The notes under the pieces: generated by a model
The model's database searches: none
What the model saw: only the letters and a program-made list of their open reading frames with translations
Told to the model about the DNA's origin: nothing
Shown here: in pieces, positions 43,404 to 52,678 of the stretch
Layout of the letters: each line of letters starts with the position of its first letter
Position numbering within the stretch: position 1 is the stretch's first letter
Assembly (NCBI RefSeq): GCF_002081715.1
Contig: NZ_MUKP01000004.1
Location: forward strand, 124,001-188,000
Source: Nocardia donostiensis
GTDB taxonomy: Bacteria; Actinomycetota; Actinomycetes; Mycobacteriales; Mycobacteriaceae
Direction of reading: 5' to 3'
Length of the DNA: 64,000 nt
Made by a program: the position numbers and the translations under genes

Positions 43404-44693
43404 GTGTCCATGCCACCCCACTCCGTATCCGCCGAGGATGCCGAAGACTACACCGCGGAGCCCGCGAGCTGCCCCGTGCGACATCCTCCGATCATGGAAC
43501 CCGACGGGGCCCGAATACCGCTGTACACCGGCGAATACACCACCGACCCGACACGGGTTTTCCAGCAGATGCGGGAGAGGTACGGTGCGCTGGCGCCGAT
43601 CGAACTGGCTCCTGATGTGCCGGCGACGCTGGTGATCGGCTACCACACAGCGGTGCGGATCCTGCAGGACCCGGAGCACTTTCCGGCCGACCCGCGGACC
43701 TGGCAGCAGACGATTCCGGCAGATTCACCCATCCGACCCGCGATGGAGTGGTGCCCCAACGCGCGGCGCAGCACGGGCGAGGAGCATCACCGCTACCGGG
43801 AGACATACACCAGCAGTATCGACCATATCGATCTGCACTCCCTGCACAACGCTGTCGCCGCTGTCGCGACACCATTGATCAACAACTTCTGCGAGACGGG
43901 TTCGGCCGATCTGACAGCGCAATACGTCTTCCCGATCGTTTTCCAGATGATCAACGAGCTGATCGGCTGCCCCCCGCATATCGGACAGCGAATCGCCGAG
44001 GGGATGACCGCGGTCAGCGATGCGAGTGTCGACGGCGCCGAAGCGTTCCGCATGATCGAGGAAGCGCTGATGGAGTTGGTTCGGCTGCGACGCGAGGAGC
44101 CGGACAACAACGTCGCCTCGTGGATGGCGCGCCACCCGGCCCAGCTCGACGACACCGAACTGCTGCACCAGCTGTTCGACTTCTACGGTGCTGGCGTCGA
44201 ACCGCTGCACAACCTGATCGCCAACGCCCTGCTACTGGTGATCGACGACGAACGCTTCGGCAGCTCCGTCGTCGGCGGCAGCCTGTCGACCCGCGATGCG
44301 ATCGACGAGGTGCTGTTCAACAATCCGCCGATCGCCAACCTGTGCATGTCCTATCCGCGGCAGCCGATCCTGATCGACAACTATTGGCTGCCCGCGCATC
44401 AGCCGGTGCTGATCAGCATGGCCGCGTGCAACAACGACCCGGCCGTGGCGGGTGGAGACCGGATCGGCAACCGCTCCCATCTGGCGTGGGGCAGCGGACC
44501 GCACGCCTGCCCGGCCAAGAACGTGGCGTATCTGATCGCGCAGGAGGCGGTCGACCAGCTCCTCGATGCAGTGCCCGAGATGGAACTCGCCATCCCCAGA
44601 GCCGATCTGGCCTGGCGACCGGGGCCGTTCGCCCGTTCGCTGTCCTCGCTACCGGTGGTTTTTCCCCCGTCCCCGCCGCTGCCTGGGGCGTGA
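43404..44693 (+). CDS. Cytochrome P450, CYP157-like, lacking the ExxR arginine
   Basis: About 429 residues from GTG 43404, which has a GGAG site eight bases upstream. The heme loop is HLAWGSGPHACPAKNVA with the axial Cys. The K-helix, normally ExxR, reads DEVLFNNPPIAN, so Arg is replaced by Phe. The I-helix reads FYGAGVEPLHNLI and lacks the usual acid-Thr pair. Streptomyces CYP156 and CYP157 proteins, found in conservons, share these features. No conservon genes (roadblock, DUF742, GTPase) flank it here. The redox partner and substrate are unknown, and activity may be unusual or absent. Confidence 0.8.
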   Translation: MSMPPHSVSAEDAEDYTAEPASCPVRHPPIMEPDGARIPLYTGEYTTDPTRVFQQMRERYGALAPIELAPDVPATLVIGYHTAVRILQDPEHFPADPRTWQQTIPADSPIRPAMEWCPNARRSTGEEHHRYRETYTSSIDHIDLHSLHNAVAAVATPLINNFCETGSADLTAQYVFPIVFQMINELIGCPPHIGQRIAEGMTAVSDASVDGAEAFRMIEEALMELVRLRREEPDNNVASWMARHPAQLDDTELLHQLFDFYGAGVEPLHNLIANALLLVIDDERFGSSVVGGSLSTRDAIDEVLFNNPPIANLCMSYPRQPILIDNYWLPAHQPVLISMAACNNDPAVAGGDRIGNRSHLAWGSGPHACPAKNVAYLIAQEAVDQLLDAVPEMELAIPRADLAWRPGPFARSLSSLPVVFPPSPPLPGA

Positions 44694-44768
44694 AGACGTA
44701 CGCCGTGACGCTGCGGAAGCGTATGCCGCATCTCGGGCAGCGCGGCGAAGAGCCGGCTACCGTGACGG

Positions 44769-46244
44769 TCAGCGGCTGAGGGTTTCCTTCGCATGCGCCG
44801 GTACCGAGCGGCCTTCTGCTGCGCCCGCACCGGAGGGATACGCGTCCGCTCCATGCGAGAACGAGGCAGTTTCGGGGCCGCGGGCGGGGCCGCGCTGGGC
44901 CCGCAGCCTGGGTAGTGCGCGTTCGATCGCCTCGATCAGCAGATCGGCCAGGTCGTGGCTGAACCCGTTGCGCACCACGATCCGCAGCACAGCCAGGTCC
45001 TCTCGGTCGGCGGGGAATGCGTAGGCGGGCACCAACCACCCTTGTTCCCGCAGGGCAGCCGAAACGTCGAAGACCGAATACCCGGTTTCGCCCGGGGCAA
45101 GGGTGAACGCGAACACCGGGAGCTGGCGGCCGTCGGTGATGAGTTCGAACGGTCCCATCCGGGCGATCCGGTCGGCCAGATCAGCGGCGACCTCGCGGCA
45201 GTACTGCTGAATACGCCGATAACCGCTGCGCCCCAAGCGAAGAAACATGTAGTACTGGGCCACCACCTGGGCGCCGGGCCGGGAAAAGTTCAGCGCGAAG
45301 GTCGGCATCTGGCCGCCGAGATAGTTCACGCGGAACACCAGGTCGTCGGGCAGCGCCTCGGGATCACGCCACAGCACCCAGCCCACGCCCGGATAGACGA
45401 GACCGTATTTGTGGCCGGAGGTGTTGATCGAGGCCACGCGCGGCAGCCGGAAGTCCCATTCCAGGTCGGGATCGCAGAACGGTGCGAACATGGCTCCTGA
45501 CGCACCGTCCACGTGCACCGGGATATCCCAGCCCTGCTCGGCCTGCACCCGGTCCAGCGCCGCGCAGATCTGCGCCACTGGCTCGTAACTGCCGTCGAAG
45601 GTGGAACCGAGGATCGCCACCACACCGACGGTGTTCTCGTCACAGCGGGCCACCGCCTCCTCGGCAGTGAGGTGAAAACGTGTGCCCGACATCGGCACCA
45701 GTCTCGGTTCGACATCCCAGTAGTCGGCGAACTTCTCCCAGCAGACCTGGACGTTGCTCCCCATCACCAGATTGGGGCGGTCGGCCTGCTGCCCGGCTGC
45801 CCGTCGCCGATGCTGCCACCGCCGTTTCAGCGCAAGCCCGGCCAGCATGCACGCCTCGCTGGAGCCGGTGGTGGAACAGCCGATGGTATTGTCCGGGTCC
45901 ACGGCATGCCACAGATCGGCCAGCATCCGCACGCACCGCTGTTCCAGATCGGCGGTGCGCGGATATTCGTCCTTGTCGATCATGTTCTTGTCGAAGCATT
46001 CGCCCATCAGGGTGTGCGCGGTCGGCTCCATCCAGGTGGTGACGAAGGTGGCCAGGTTCAGCCGCGCATTACCGTCGAGCAACAGCTCGTCGTGCACCAC
46101 CTGGTATGCGGTGTCGCTGTCCAGCCCACCTGCGGGCAGCCGGTTGCGCGGCACCTCGACCGGTTCCCGGGTGAACACCGGGTTCACGTGGATATCAGCG
46201 CGACGGCGATGCTCACCGGGGTGGGAAGGATGGGTCAACGCCAT
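44769..46244 (-). CDS. gadB: Glutamate decarboxylase
   Basis: A 491-residue PLP enzyme that converts glutamate to GABA and CO2, consuming a proton. The PLP lysine lies in ASINTSGHKYGLVYPGVGW, the substrate region in GSSEACMLAGLALKRRW, and HVDGASGAMFAPF carries the family's Asp and His. ATG 46244 has a GGAGG site; the upstream extension is not family-like. The C-terminus adds an unusual Ala/Gly/Ser-rich tail after residue 455. A TetR gene lies upstream on the same strand. Expected to function in acid resistance or GABA supply; no antiporter gene is in the window. Confidence 0.9.
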   Translation of the reverse strand: MALTHPSHPGEHRRRADIHVNPVFTREPVEVPRNRLPAGGLDSDTAYQVVHDELLLDGNARLNLATFVTTWMEPTAHTLMGECFDKNMIDKDEYPRTADLEQRCVRMLADLWHAVDPDNTIGCSTTGSSEACMLAGLALKRRWQHRRRAAGQQADRPNLVMGSNVQVCWEKFADYWDVEPRLVPMSGTRFHLTAEEAVARCDENTVGVVAILGSTFDGSYEPVAQICAALDRVQAEQGWDIPVHVDGASGAMFAPFCDPDLEWDFRLPRVASINTSGHKYGLVYPGVGWVLWRDPEALPDDLVFRVNYLGGQMPTFALNFSRPGAQVVAQYYMFLRLGRSGYRRIQQYCREVAADLADRIARMGPFELITDGRQLPVFAFTLAPGETGYSVFDVSAALREQGWLVPAYAFPADREDLAVLRIVVRNGFSHDLADLLIEAIERALPRLRAQRGPARGPETASFSHGADAYPSGAGAAEGRSVPAHAKETLSR

Positions 46245-46270
46245 GGAACCTCCACAGGGGCCGGGCCGGG

Positions 46271-46304
46271 CCGGGCAACCCCCAGCCACCGGGAGGTTGC
46301 CCCG
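46271..46304. terminator. Hairpin between TetR and gadB
   Basis: Arms CCGGGCAACC (46271-46280) and GGTTGCCCCGG (from 46295) pair with one extra C, around a loop of about 14 bases. It lies between the TetR gene and the downstream glutamate decarboxylase on the minus strand, and may end the TetR transcript or attenuate gadB. No T run. Confidence 0.4.
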
Positions 46305-46352
46305 GATCAGCGGGGGCAAACCGGGCGGCTCCGACCTGTGACAGCCACCTGA

Positions 46353-47027
46353 CTATTCGGATGTCGGCGCTGTTTCCGCCAGCAGGCGGCGTGCCCGGGC
46401 GATGGAGGCGTCGAGGTTGTCCCGGTGATCACCCATCCCGGCCAGCAGGTCGGCGGTGGCGGGCTGCACGATGCTGTCGATGACGTCCTGCTCGGCATCG
46501 AGATAGCCGGCGAGTTCGAGCAGGACCGCGCCGTGGATCAGGCTCCATATCCGGCTGGCGACGATATTCGGGTCCTCGGCGCCGATCCGCCCGCTGGCGC
46601 GGATGCGTTCGACCACCTCGACGAGTTGCCCGAACGCGGCCTTTCCCGCGGGTCCCGCATCGGGTGGGGTCAGGTCGGCCGGTGGCGTGGACGGCGCAAG
46701 CCCGAACATCAGGCGGTAGCGCTGGGGGTGGGCGCGCGCGTAGGAGTGATAGGCCTCGCCGATCAGGAACAGGTCGGCGACCGGGTCGTCGGTACGCGGC
46801 ATGGCGGCCATGGCCCGGTCGAAGCGGTGGAATGCTTCGATCACGATGGCGTGCACGAGGCCGGGCATTCCGTCGAAGTGGGTGTACACGGCCATGGTCG
46901 AAGCGCCGACCTCCGCGGCGATGCGGCGTGCCCGCAGCACCGCGGGTCCCTCGCTCTCCAATAGCCGCAGACCTGCTTCGATCATGCGGTTACGCTGACT
47001 TGTCACTACCGCACCAGCCTCGTTCAT
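46353..47027 (-). CDS. TetR-family regulator next to the carotenoid oxygenase
   Basis: A 224-residue TetR regulator. The DNA-binding domain reads MIEAGLRLLESEGPAVLRARRIAAEVGASTMAVYTHFDGMPGLVHAI. The C-terminal domain has the TetR_C WHG-like pattern (YHSYARAHPQRYRLMFGL). Start ATG 47027; the first of three AT-rich palindromes overlaps this start. It is divergent from the carotenoid oxygenase gene, its probable target, and upstream of gadB. Confidence 0.9.
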   Translation of the reverse strand: MNEAGAVVTSQRNRMIEAGLRLLESEGPAVLRARRIAAEVGASTMAVYTHFDGMPGLVHAIVIEAFHRFDRAMAAMPRTDDPVADLFLIGEAYHSYARAHPQRYRLMFGLAPSTPPADLTPPDAGPAGKAAFGQLVEVVERIRASGRIGAEDPNIVASRIWSLIHGAVLLELAGYLDAEQDVIDSIVQPATADLLAGMGDHRDNLDASIARARRLLAETAPTSE

Positions 47028-47117
47028 AACAAAGTTATAGCACTTGCCCGCCCCTGCGGAACATCCCGTTGGCAACAGCTCATAACTTAGTTATAGTCCC
47101 TCGTATAACTAAGTTAT
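47026..47117. promoter_or_regulatory. Three ATAAC-WWW-GTTAT operators
   Basis: Three 13-base palindromes in the divergent region: ATAACAAAGTTAT (47026-47038), ATAACTTAGTTAT (47082-47094) and ATAACTAAGTTAT (47105-47117). Arms are identical; only the three central bases vary. Such AT-rich repeats stand out in this GC-rich DNA. They flank and overlap the TetR start and lie close to the oxygenase ribosome site, the layout of a dual auto- and target repressor. Confidence 0.85.
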
Positions 47118-47133
47118 TGGATTGAGGGAAGCC

Positions 47134-48576
47134 ATGAACAACCGATATCTCGAGGGCGTATTCGCCCCGATCCACCAGGAACACACACTCACCGACCTGA
47201 CGGTCACCGGCACGATCCCCGACTACCTGGACGGCCGCTACCTACGCAACGGACCCAACCCGGTGGGCGAACTCGACCCGGCCTTCTACCACTGGTTCCT
47301 CGGCGACGGCATGGTGCACGGGATCCGCATCCGCGACGGCCGCGCCGAGTGGTACCGCAACCGCTGGATCCGCGGCTCGGCCACCGCGACAGCGCTGGGC
47401 GAGGAGCCGATACTGGGCGAACGCGCCCCGGGAATCGGCGCGAACACCAACGTGATCGGTCACGCGGGACGCACCCTGGCACTGATCGAAGCGGGCGCCT
47501 CCTCAATAGAACTCGGCGACGAACTCGACACCATCGGCGTCTGCGATTTCGACGGCACCGTGCCCGGCGGCTACACCGCCCACCCCAAACGCGACCCGAT
47601 CACCGGGGAACTGCACGCAGTGTCGTATTCGTTCGCCCGCGCAAACACGGTGCAGTACACCGTCGTCGGCGTCGACGGCCGCGCTCGCCACACCGTCGAT
47701 ATCGAGGTCTCCGGGATGCCGTTGATGCACGACTTCTCGCTGACCGAACAGTATGTGGTGCTCTACGATCTGCCGGTCACCTTCGACCCGACAGAACTGA
47801 AAGAACTGCACGATGCCGGGCCGCTGCTGGCTGCCACCCCGATGCCCGAACCGGCCCGGCTGGTACTGCAAGCGATTGCCGGGCGCGTCCGCATCCCCGA
47901 CCCGCAGACCGCAAACGCGGCGCGTGACCTGCGGCTGCCCTACCGGTGGAACCCGAACTATCCGGCCCGTATCGGGGTCATGCCCCGCGACGGTGGCAAT
48001 ACCGATATCCGTTGGTTCGAGGTGGACCCGTGCTGGGTGTTTCATCCCATGAACGCCTACGACGACGAGGACACGGTCGTGCTCGAGGTGGTGCGGTACC
48101 CGACGATGTTCGACCGGGATCGCACCGGCCCGGAGGAGGGCACGCCCGCACTGGACCGGTGGCGTATCGACCTCACCTCCGGCGCCGTTCGCCTGGACCG
48201 GCTCGACGACCGACCACAGGAATTCCCGCGCGTAGACGAACGGCTGACCGGCCGCCGCCACCGCTTCGGTTACGCGGCCGCAGTCGGCGACGGTGTGCAG
48301 CCCACCGGGACCCTGCTCAAACACGACACACTGCGCGGCACCACCCTGGCCCGCCATTTCGGTCCGCAGACGCAGGTGGGCGAGTTCGTCTTCCATCCCG
48401 CCGCACCCGATGCGCTCGAAGACGACGGCGTGCTCATGGGTTTCGTCTACGACGCCGACACCGACCGCAGCAGCCTGCAGTTGCTCGACGCCGGAAGCCT
48501 CGACACCGTCGCCGCCGTACACCTCCCCCATCGGGTTCCCGCCGGATTCCACGGCAACTGGATTCCCACCGAATAA
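47134..48576 (+). CDS. Carotenoid oxygenase (retinal pigment epithelial family)
   Basis: A 480-residue seven-bladed propeller non-heme iron dioxygenase. The four iron-ligand histidines are in TAHPKRDP, MPLMHDFSLTE, WVFHPMNAYDDED and FHGNWIP near the C-terminus. The N-terminal segment GTIPDYLDGRYLRNGPNP is the family signature. Cleaves conjugated double bases of carotenoids, stilbenes or lignin-derived phenylpropanoids. ATG 47134 with a GAGGGA site was chosen over ATG 47122. Controlled by the divergent TetR. A DoxX-like gene follows and is probably co-transcribed. Confidence 0.9.
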   Translation: MNNRYLEGVFAPIHQEHTLTDLTVTGTIPDYLDGRYLRNGPNPVGELDPAFYHWFLGDGMVHGIRIRDGRAEWYRNRWIRGSATATALGEEPILGERAPGIGANTNVIGHAGRTLALIEAGASSIELGDELDTIGVCDFDGTVPGGYTAHPKRDPITGELHAVSYSFARANTVQYTVVGVDGRARHTVDIEVSGMPLMHDFSLTEQYVVLYDLPVTFDPTELKELHDAGPLLAATPMPEPARLVLQAIAGRVRIPDPQTANAARDLRLPYRWNPNYPARIGVMPRDGGNTDIRWFEVDPCWVFHPMNAYDDEDTVVLEVVRYPTMFDRDRTGPEEGTPALDRWRIDLTSGAVRLDRLDDRPQEFPRVDERLTGRRHRFGYAAAVGDGVQPTGTLLKHDTLRGTTLARHFGPQTQVGEFVFHPAAPDALEDDGVLMGFVYDADTDRSSLQLLDAGSLDTVAAVHLPHRVPAGFHGNWIPTE

Positions 48577-48624
48577 CCGAGCCCAGCGACCCATCCATCC
48601 ACTCATCCTCACACCGGAGGACTC

Positions 48625-49155
48625 ATGTTCACCACTGTCGCCATGTTGTTGGTTCCCACCCTGATCTTCCGCGCACTCGGCGCTTTCGGCGTGTCGAGGT
48701 TCGCCGGCTGGCGCCTCTCGTTCACCCACGGGCTGGCGGTCATGCTACTGATGACCGGCCTCGCCCATTTCATGCCCGACAGCGTGGAGGTGATGCCCGG
48801 CCACGACGATCTCACCGCGATGGTGCCGTCGTTCGTCCCGTTCCCCGACTTCATGGTCTACCTCACCGGCGTCCTGGAAATCGCTTGCGCGGTCGGGCTT
48901 TTCTTCGCCAGCACCCGCACACTGTCCGCGGCCACCCTCATCGTGCTGTTCATCGTGATGCTCCCCGCCAACATCAATGCCGCCGTCAACGACATCCCGT
49001 TCGATGGCGACCCAGCCACGCCCCTGTGGTTCCGCATCCCGGAACAGCTGGTGTACATCGCGGTGGCGTTCGGTGCGATCACCATCGCAGGCAACGGGTG
49101 GGCACGCCGACTGCCGAACCCGGGCAGGCTCGCAGTAAGCCCCACGCAGAATTGA
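48625..49155 (+). CDS. DoxX-like membrane protein
   Basis: A 176-residue protein with four hydrophobic segments and DoxX-like features (LVPTLIFRALGAFGVSRFAGW, LLMTGLAHFMPDSVEVMPG, VYLTGVLEIACAVGLFF). The stop (49153-49155) lies right where the adjacent IS element's end appears, so the true C-terminus may have been cut and a stop supplied by the element. It follows the carotenoid oxygenase by about 50 bases. Function unknown; relatives act in thiosulfate or redox processes. Confidence 0.75.
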   Translation: MFTTVAMLLVPTLIFRALGAFGVSRFAGWRLSFTHGLAVMLLMTGLAHFMPDSVEVMPGHDDLTAMVPSFVPFPDFMVYLTGVLEIACAVGLFFASTRTLSAATLIVLFIVMLPANINAAVNDIPFDGDPATPLWFRIPEQLVYIAVAFGAITIAGNGWARRLPNPGRLAVSPTQN

Positions 49156-49248
49156 CGTCCTCCCCGGCCGTTCACTGAAGGCAGGGGATTCCTCCTGAAC
49201 CTTGCGGTTCTGCGGTGGGTTCCTGTTTCACAAAGTCTCGCCTCCCGC
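49150..49248 (-). mobile_element. Right end (possible omega-RNA region) of an IS605-type element
   Basis: Downstream of tnpB, reading on the minus strand, is a stretch with CCCCTGCCTTCAG...CCGGGGAGGACG, resembling the GC-rich hairpin end common to actinobacterial IS605/OrfB elements. The element seems to finish near TTGACG at 49152. The transcript covering this end would be where the guide-like omega RNA of TnpB is expected. Boundaries are approximate. Confidence 0.5.
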
Positions 49249-50396
49249 TCACGCGGCAGGGCTTACGGTCTCTCCGCAGGCGTTCAACCTCTCGGCCCGC
49301 CCGGCCGCGAGAATATTCGTGGCCGCGTTCACATCGCGGTCATGCGTGATGCCACAGGTGCATGTCCATTCCCGGACGTGCAACGGTTTCTTCCCACCCA
49401 GCGCTCCGCAGGCGGAACACAGTTGGGTGGAGAGGAACCAGCGGTCGACCCTCGAGAAGTGCCGCCCGTACCGGTGGGCTTTCTCCTCCAGCATGCGGGT
49501 GAACATCCCCACCCCGCGTCGTGAACCGACTTCGCCAACCGGGTGCGCGCCAGTCCTGTGATGCACAAGTCCTCGACGTACACCGCTTGGTTCTCGCGAA
49601 TAATGCGTGTCGAATGCTTGTGCGCCCAGTCCCGGCGCGTATCGGCCACCCTGGCGTGTGCCTTGGCGACCCTGACACGGGCTTTCACCCGATTCTGTGA
49701 GCCCTTCTGTTTGCGCGACAACGCGCGTTGAGCTTTCCTCAACCGCCGTTCGGCCTGCCGCAGGAACCGCGGCGAGGCGATCATTTTCCCGTTGGACAGC
49801 ACCGCGAACGTCGACAAACCGAGGTCGATACCCACCTCGGTGTCCACGTGCGGCAACGATTGGTCGTCGACCCGGACGACGAACGAGGCGAAATAGCGAC
49901 CCGCCGCGTTCCTGATCACCGTCACCGACGACGGCTCCGACGGCAGGTCCCGCGAGCACGCCACCTTCACATCGCCGATCTTCGGCAACCGCAGCTTCCC
50001 GCCCGCCGTAACCGCGAACCGGGAGTTCTTGGTGAACCGAATCGCTTGCCGATGGTCGCGACGGGACCGGAACCGGGGCGGGCCGATCCGCGCCCCCTTG
50101 CGTTTCCCGCTGACCGAGGCGAAGAAATTCCGGTAAGCGGTGTTCAGGTCGGCGAGTGCTTGTTGCAGCACCACCAACGACACCTCGGACAGCCACACCC
50201 GGTCGGGATCTTTCTTCGCTGCGCTCAACGCCTTCGACAACTCGGCATCGGTCGCATACGGCAGACCCTCGCGGAGCGCGGTCTTGCGGGCGGCGAGTGC
50301 GTCGTTGTACACCACCCTCGCGCACCCGAACGCTCGAGCCAACGCTACCTGTTGGCCGGGCGTCGGGTAGACGCGGAAGTTGTACCGCAACTGCAC
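49249..50396 (-). pseudogene. tnpB: IS605-type TnpB (OrfB) transposase, frameshifted
   Basis: A TnpB of about 380 residues if the frames are joined. The first frame starts at GTG 50396 (MQLRYNFRVYPTPGQQVALA) and includes RuvC Asp in VGIDLGLSTFAVL and Glu in AVYVEDLCITGL. Around 49510 the frame breaks after VHDAGWG at a run of G; the second frame (starting MFTRMLEEKAHRYGRHF) carries the zinc finger CSACG...CTCG and the last RuvC Asp in THDRDVNAATNI, ending at 49249. One missing base explains it. No tnpA is adjacent. It is probably inactive unless the break is a sequencing error. Confidence 0.85.
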
Positions 50397-50687
50397 ATCT
50401 CAGTTGTATCACAGTGGGTTGACAACCGATTTGCTGATGAGTAAAAGGGTTGCCCGGTTCAGGGCACGCTCGGGCCGCGGCGGTCCTCCCGCGTGGGCTT
50501 TCACCACCGCCCTGAAGGACGGCGCACCAGCCCACATTTTGGTAGCGGATAATTCGTATACCCGGACAGCGTCCACCTGTCCGCTCGGCGTGCTTATGCT
50601 CCCACCGAGCGGGTAAAGCGTTCGTGGCACTGCGCGGGACCGCGACGAGCTGAGACAGAACAACCCACGTGTGAACAAGGAGCGCAT
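50397..50687. other. Left flank of the IS element and leader of the next gene
   Basis: About 290 bases without a gene. A TTGACAAC near 50420 may mark the left end of the element, and a promoter for the downstream dehydrogenase should lie before 50688, where AAGGAGCGCAT forms the ribosome site. Confidence 0.4.
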
Positions 50688-51551
50688 ATGTCTGATATTG
50701 CGAAAGTCACCGTGCTGGGGACCGGGGTGCTCGGTTCGCAGATCGCCTATCAGACCGCCTACAGCGGGTTCGACGTAGTCGCCTACGACATCAGCGACGA
50801 GGCACTCGAACAGGCGAAGAAGCGGTTCGCGCAGCTGGCCGTCACCTACAAGGGGCAGGTGAAAGGCGCGGCGGACGGCAAGGCGGACGCGGCGCTGGCG
50901 CGGGTCACCTTCTCCTCGGATCTGGGTGCGGCGGCCGCCGATGCGGATCTGGTGATCGAGGCCATCCCGGAGAAGCTGAGCTTGAAGCAGGAAACCTACC
51001 GCGAACTGGGCACTCTGGCCCCGCAGCGGACGATTTTCGCCACCAACTCCTCGACGCTGCTGCCCAGCGACATGATGGAAGCCACGGGCCGCCCGGACCG
51101 GTTCCTCGCACTGCATTTCGCCAACCACGTGTGGTTGAACAACACCGCCGAGGTGATGGGCACTACGCACACCGACCCGGCCGTCTACCGTACGGTCGCC
51201 GAGTTCGCCGCCGAGATCGGGATGGTGCCGATCGAACTCAAAAAGGAGAAAGCAGGCTATGTGCTGAACTCGCTGCTGGTGCCGTTCCTCGCCGCCGCCG
51301 GGGAACTGCTGATCGGCGGTTACGCCGACCCGGAGACGGTGGACAAGACATGGCGTATCGGTACCGGTGCGCCGCTGGGTCCGTTCCAGATCTACGACAT
51401 CGTCGGACTGAAGACGGTGTACAACATCAGCATCGAGGGTGACGAGCAGCAGCAGGCTTTCGCGAAGTACCTCGACGAGAACTTCATCCAGAAAGGGAAG
51501 CTCGGCCTCGCCACCGGTGAAGGGTTCTACAAGTATCCGGGGCCGCAGTAA
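50688..51551 (+). CDS. 3-hydroxyacyl-CoA dehydrogenase family protein
   Basis: A 287-residue dehydrogenase. The Rossmann motif is VTVLGTGVLGSQIA, then ADLVIEAIPEKLSLKQE and an active-site region ATNSSTLLPSD...ALHFANHVW. Two-domain proteins of this length oxidise 3-hydroxyacyl-CoA or related 3-hydroxy acids with NAD. The classical HFFNP motif reads HFANH, so the substrate may differ from standard FadB-type. Monocistronic, with a good ribosome site. Confidence 0.85.
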   Translation: MSDIAKVTVLGTGVLGSQIAYQTAYSGFDVVAYDISDEALEQAKKRFAQLAVTYKGQVKGAADGKADAALARVTFSSDLGAAAADADLVIEAIPEKLSLKQETYRELGTLAPQRTIFATNSSTLLPSDMMEATGRPDRFLALHFANHVWLNNTAEVMGTTHTDPAVYRTVAEFAAEIGMVPIELKKEKAGYVLNSLLVPFLAAAGELLIGGYADPETVDKTWRIGTGAPLGPFQIYDIVGLKTVYNISIEGDEQQQAFAKYLDENFIQKGKLGLATGEGFYKYPGPQ

Positions 51552-51555
51552 TTGT

Positions 51556-52668
51556 TCAGGTCGGCGCCACCGAAAGCAGACCGTCCGCATCCCACCCGAT
51601 CCTGGTGCGGAAGCGTCTGCTGATGTGTTCAACGGTGGCCCTGAGCCATTCTGCCTCGTCGCGGGCGGCCCGCTCGAGACGTATCCGCCGCACCCGCAGC
51701 GGGAGCAGGCGCAGACCGGTCAGTACGCCGCGATCGAGGGAGACCAGATACAGCAGCCGCAGCTGATTGCGGTAGAACTCGTGGCCACCGATGCCCTCGT
51801 AATCGTCGATGACGTCACCGCAGCCGTACAGGATCGGTTTCCCCCGATGGATCTCGATCGGCCGCGGGTGGTGGGACGAATGCCCGTGCACCACATCGAC
51901 CCCGGCGTCGATCATCCGGTGCGCGAACTGCGTTTCGCTCAACCCGACTCCGTATCCCCAGTTCGGCCCCCAATGCACCGACACCACGGTGAGATCGTCG
52001 CTGCCTGCTTCCGCGGTCACCGCCGCAGCCACCGCATCGGCCGTGTGCCCGGACAGGTCGTCGAGCAACCAGACCCCGGCTCGATCCCCGCGCGCCGCCC
52101 AGGACGCGGGAACCCCGCTCGACCCCGCCGCGACCGAGACGACCAGCACGCGACGAGCGGCGCCGACCGGCAGCACAACCGGGCGCCGGGCCGCTGCAAT
52201 ATCCGCACCCGCTCCCGTGTGATGTATTCCCGCGGCCTCCAGTGCGGCGAGGGTATCGGCCAGCCCCCGTTCCCCGAAGTCGAGGATATGGTTGTTGGCC
52301 AGCGCGCAGACGTCGGGCCGGATCGCGGCCAGCGCCGCCACATTGCCCGGATGCATCCGATAGTGGATGCCCTTGAACGGCGCGAAGTCGCCGTCGCCGG
52401 TGATCGTGGTCTCCAGGTTCAGCAATCGGATATCGGGGGCGAGTTCGTCCAGGACCGCGAGCGCCTCACCCCACGGCCAGCCGAATTCGACGGGCCGCGG
52501 AATCGGCCCGTTCGCCCGTTCGGCGAGTTCGGCGTACTGCCGGGCGTCGCGGACGTATCCCTCGCGCAGTTCCGGGCTCCCCGGATACGGCAGGACCTGG
52601 TCGACGCCGCGCCCGAGCATGACGTCGCCGCCCAGCAGCACCGTCACCGGAGCCCGATCACCGTCCAC
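51556..52668 (-). CDS. CapA family protein (PGA-synthesis-like metallophosphatase)
   Basis: A 370-residue CapA-type protein. Family motifs are VLLGGDVMLGRGVDQVLPY, the LLNLETTITG strand, DVCALANNHILDFGERGL, and late VVHGHSSHHPRP. CapA-fold enzymes are related to calcineurin-like metallohydrolases and include poly-gamma-glutamate synthesis proteins. No capBC genes are near, so a capsule role is unlikely. No signal peptide. Confidence 0.85.
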   Translation of the reverse strand: MDGDRAPVTVLLGGDVMLGRGVDQVLPYPGSPELREGYVRDARQYAELAERANGPIPRPVEFGWPWGEALAVLDELAPDIRLLNLETTITGDGDFAPFKGIHYRMHPGNVAALAAIRPDVCALANNHILDFGERGLADTLAALEAAGIHHTGAGADIAAARRPVVLPVGAARRVLVVSVAAGSSGVPASWAARGDRAGVWLLDDLSGHTADAVAAAVTAEAGSDDLTVVSVHWGPNWGYGVGLSETQFAHRMIDAGVDVVHGHSSHHPRPIEIHRGKPILYGCGDVIDDYEGIGGHEFYRNQLRLLYLVSLDRGVLTGLRLLPLRVRRIRLERAARDEAEWLRATVEHISRRFRTRIGWDADGLLSVAPT

Positions 52669-52678
52669 AACGCGCGGA

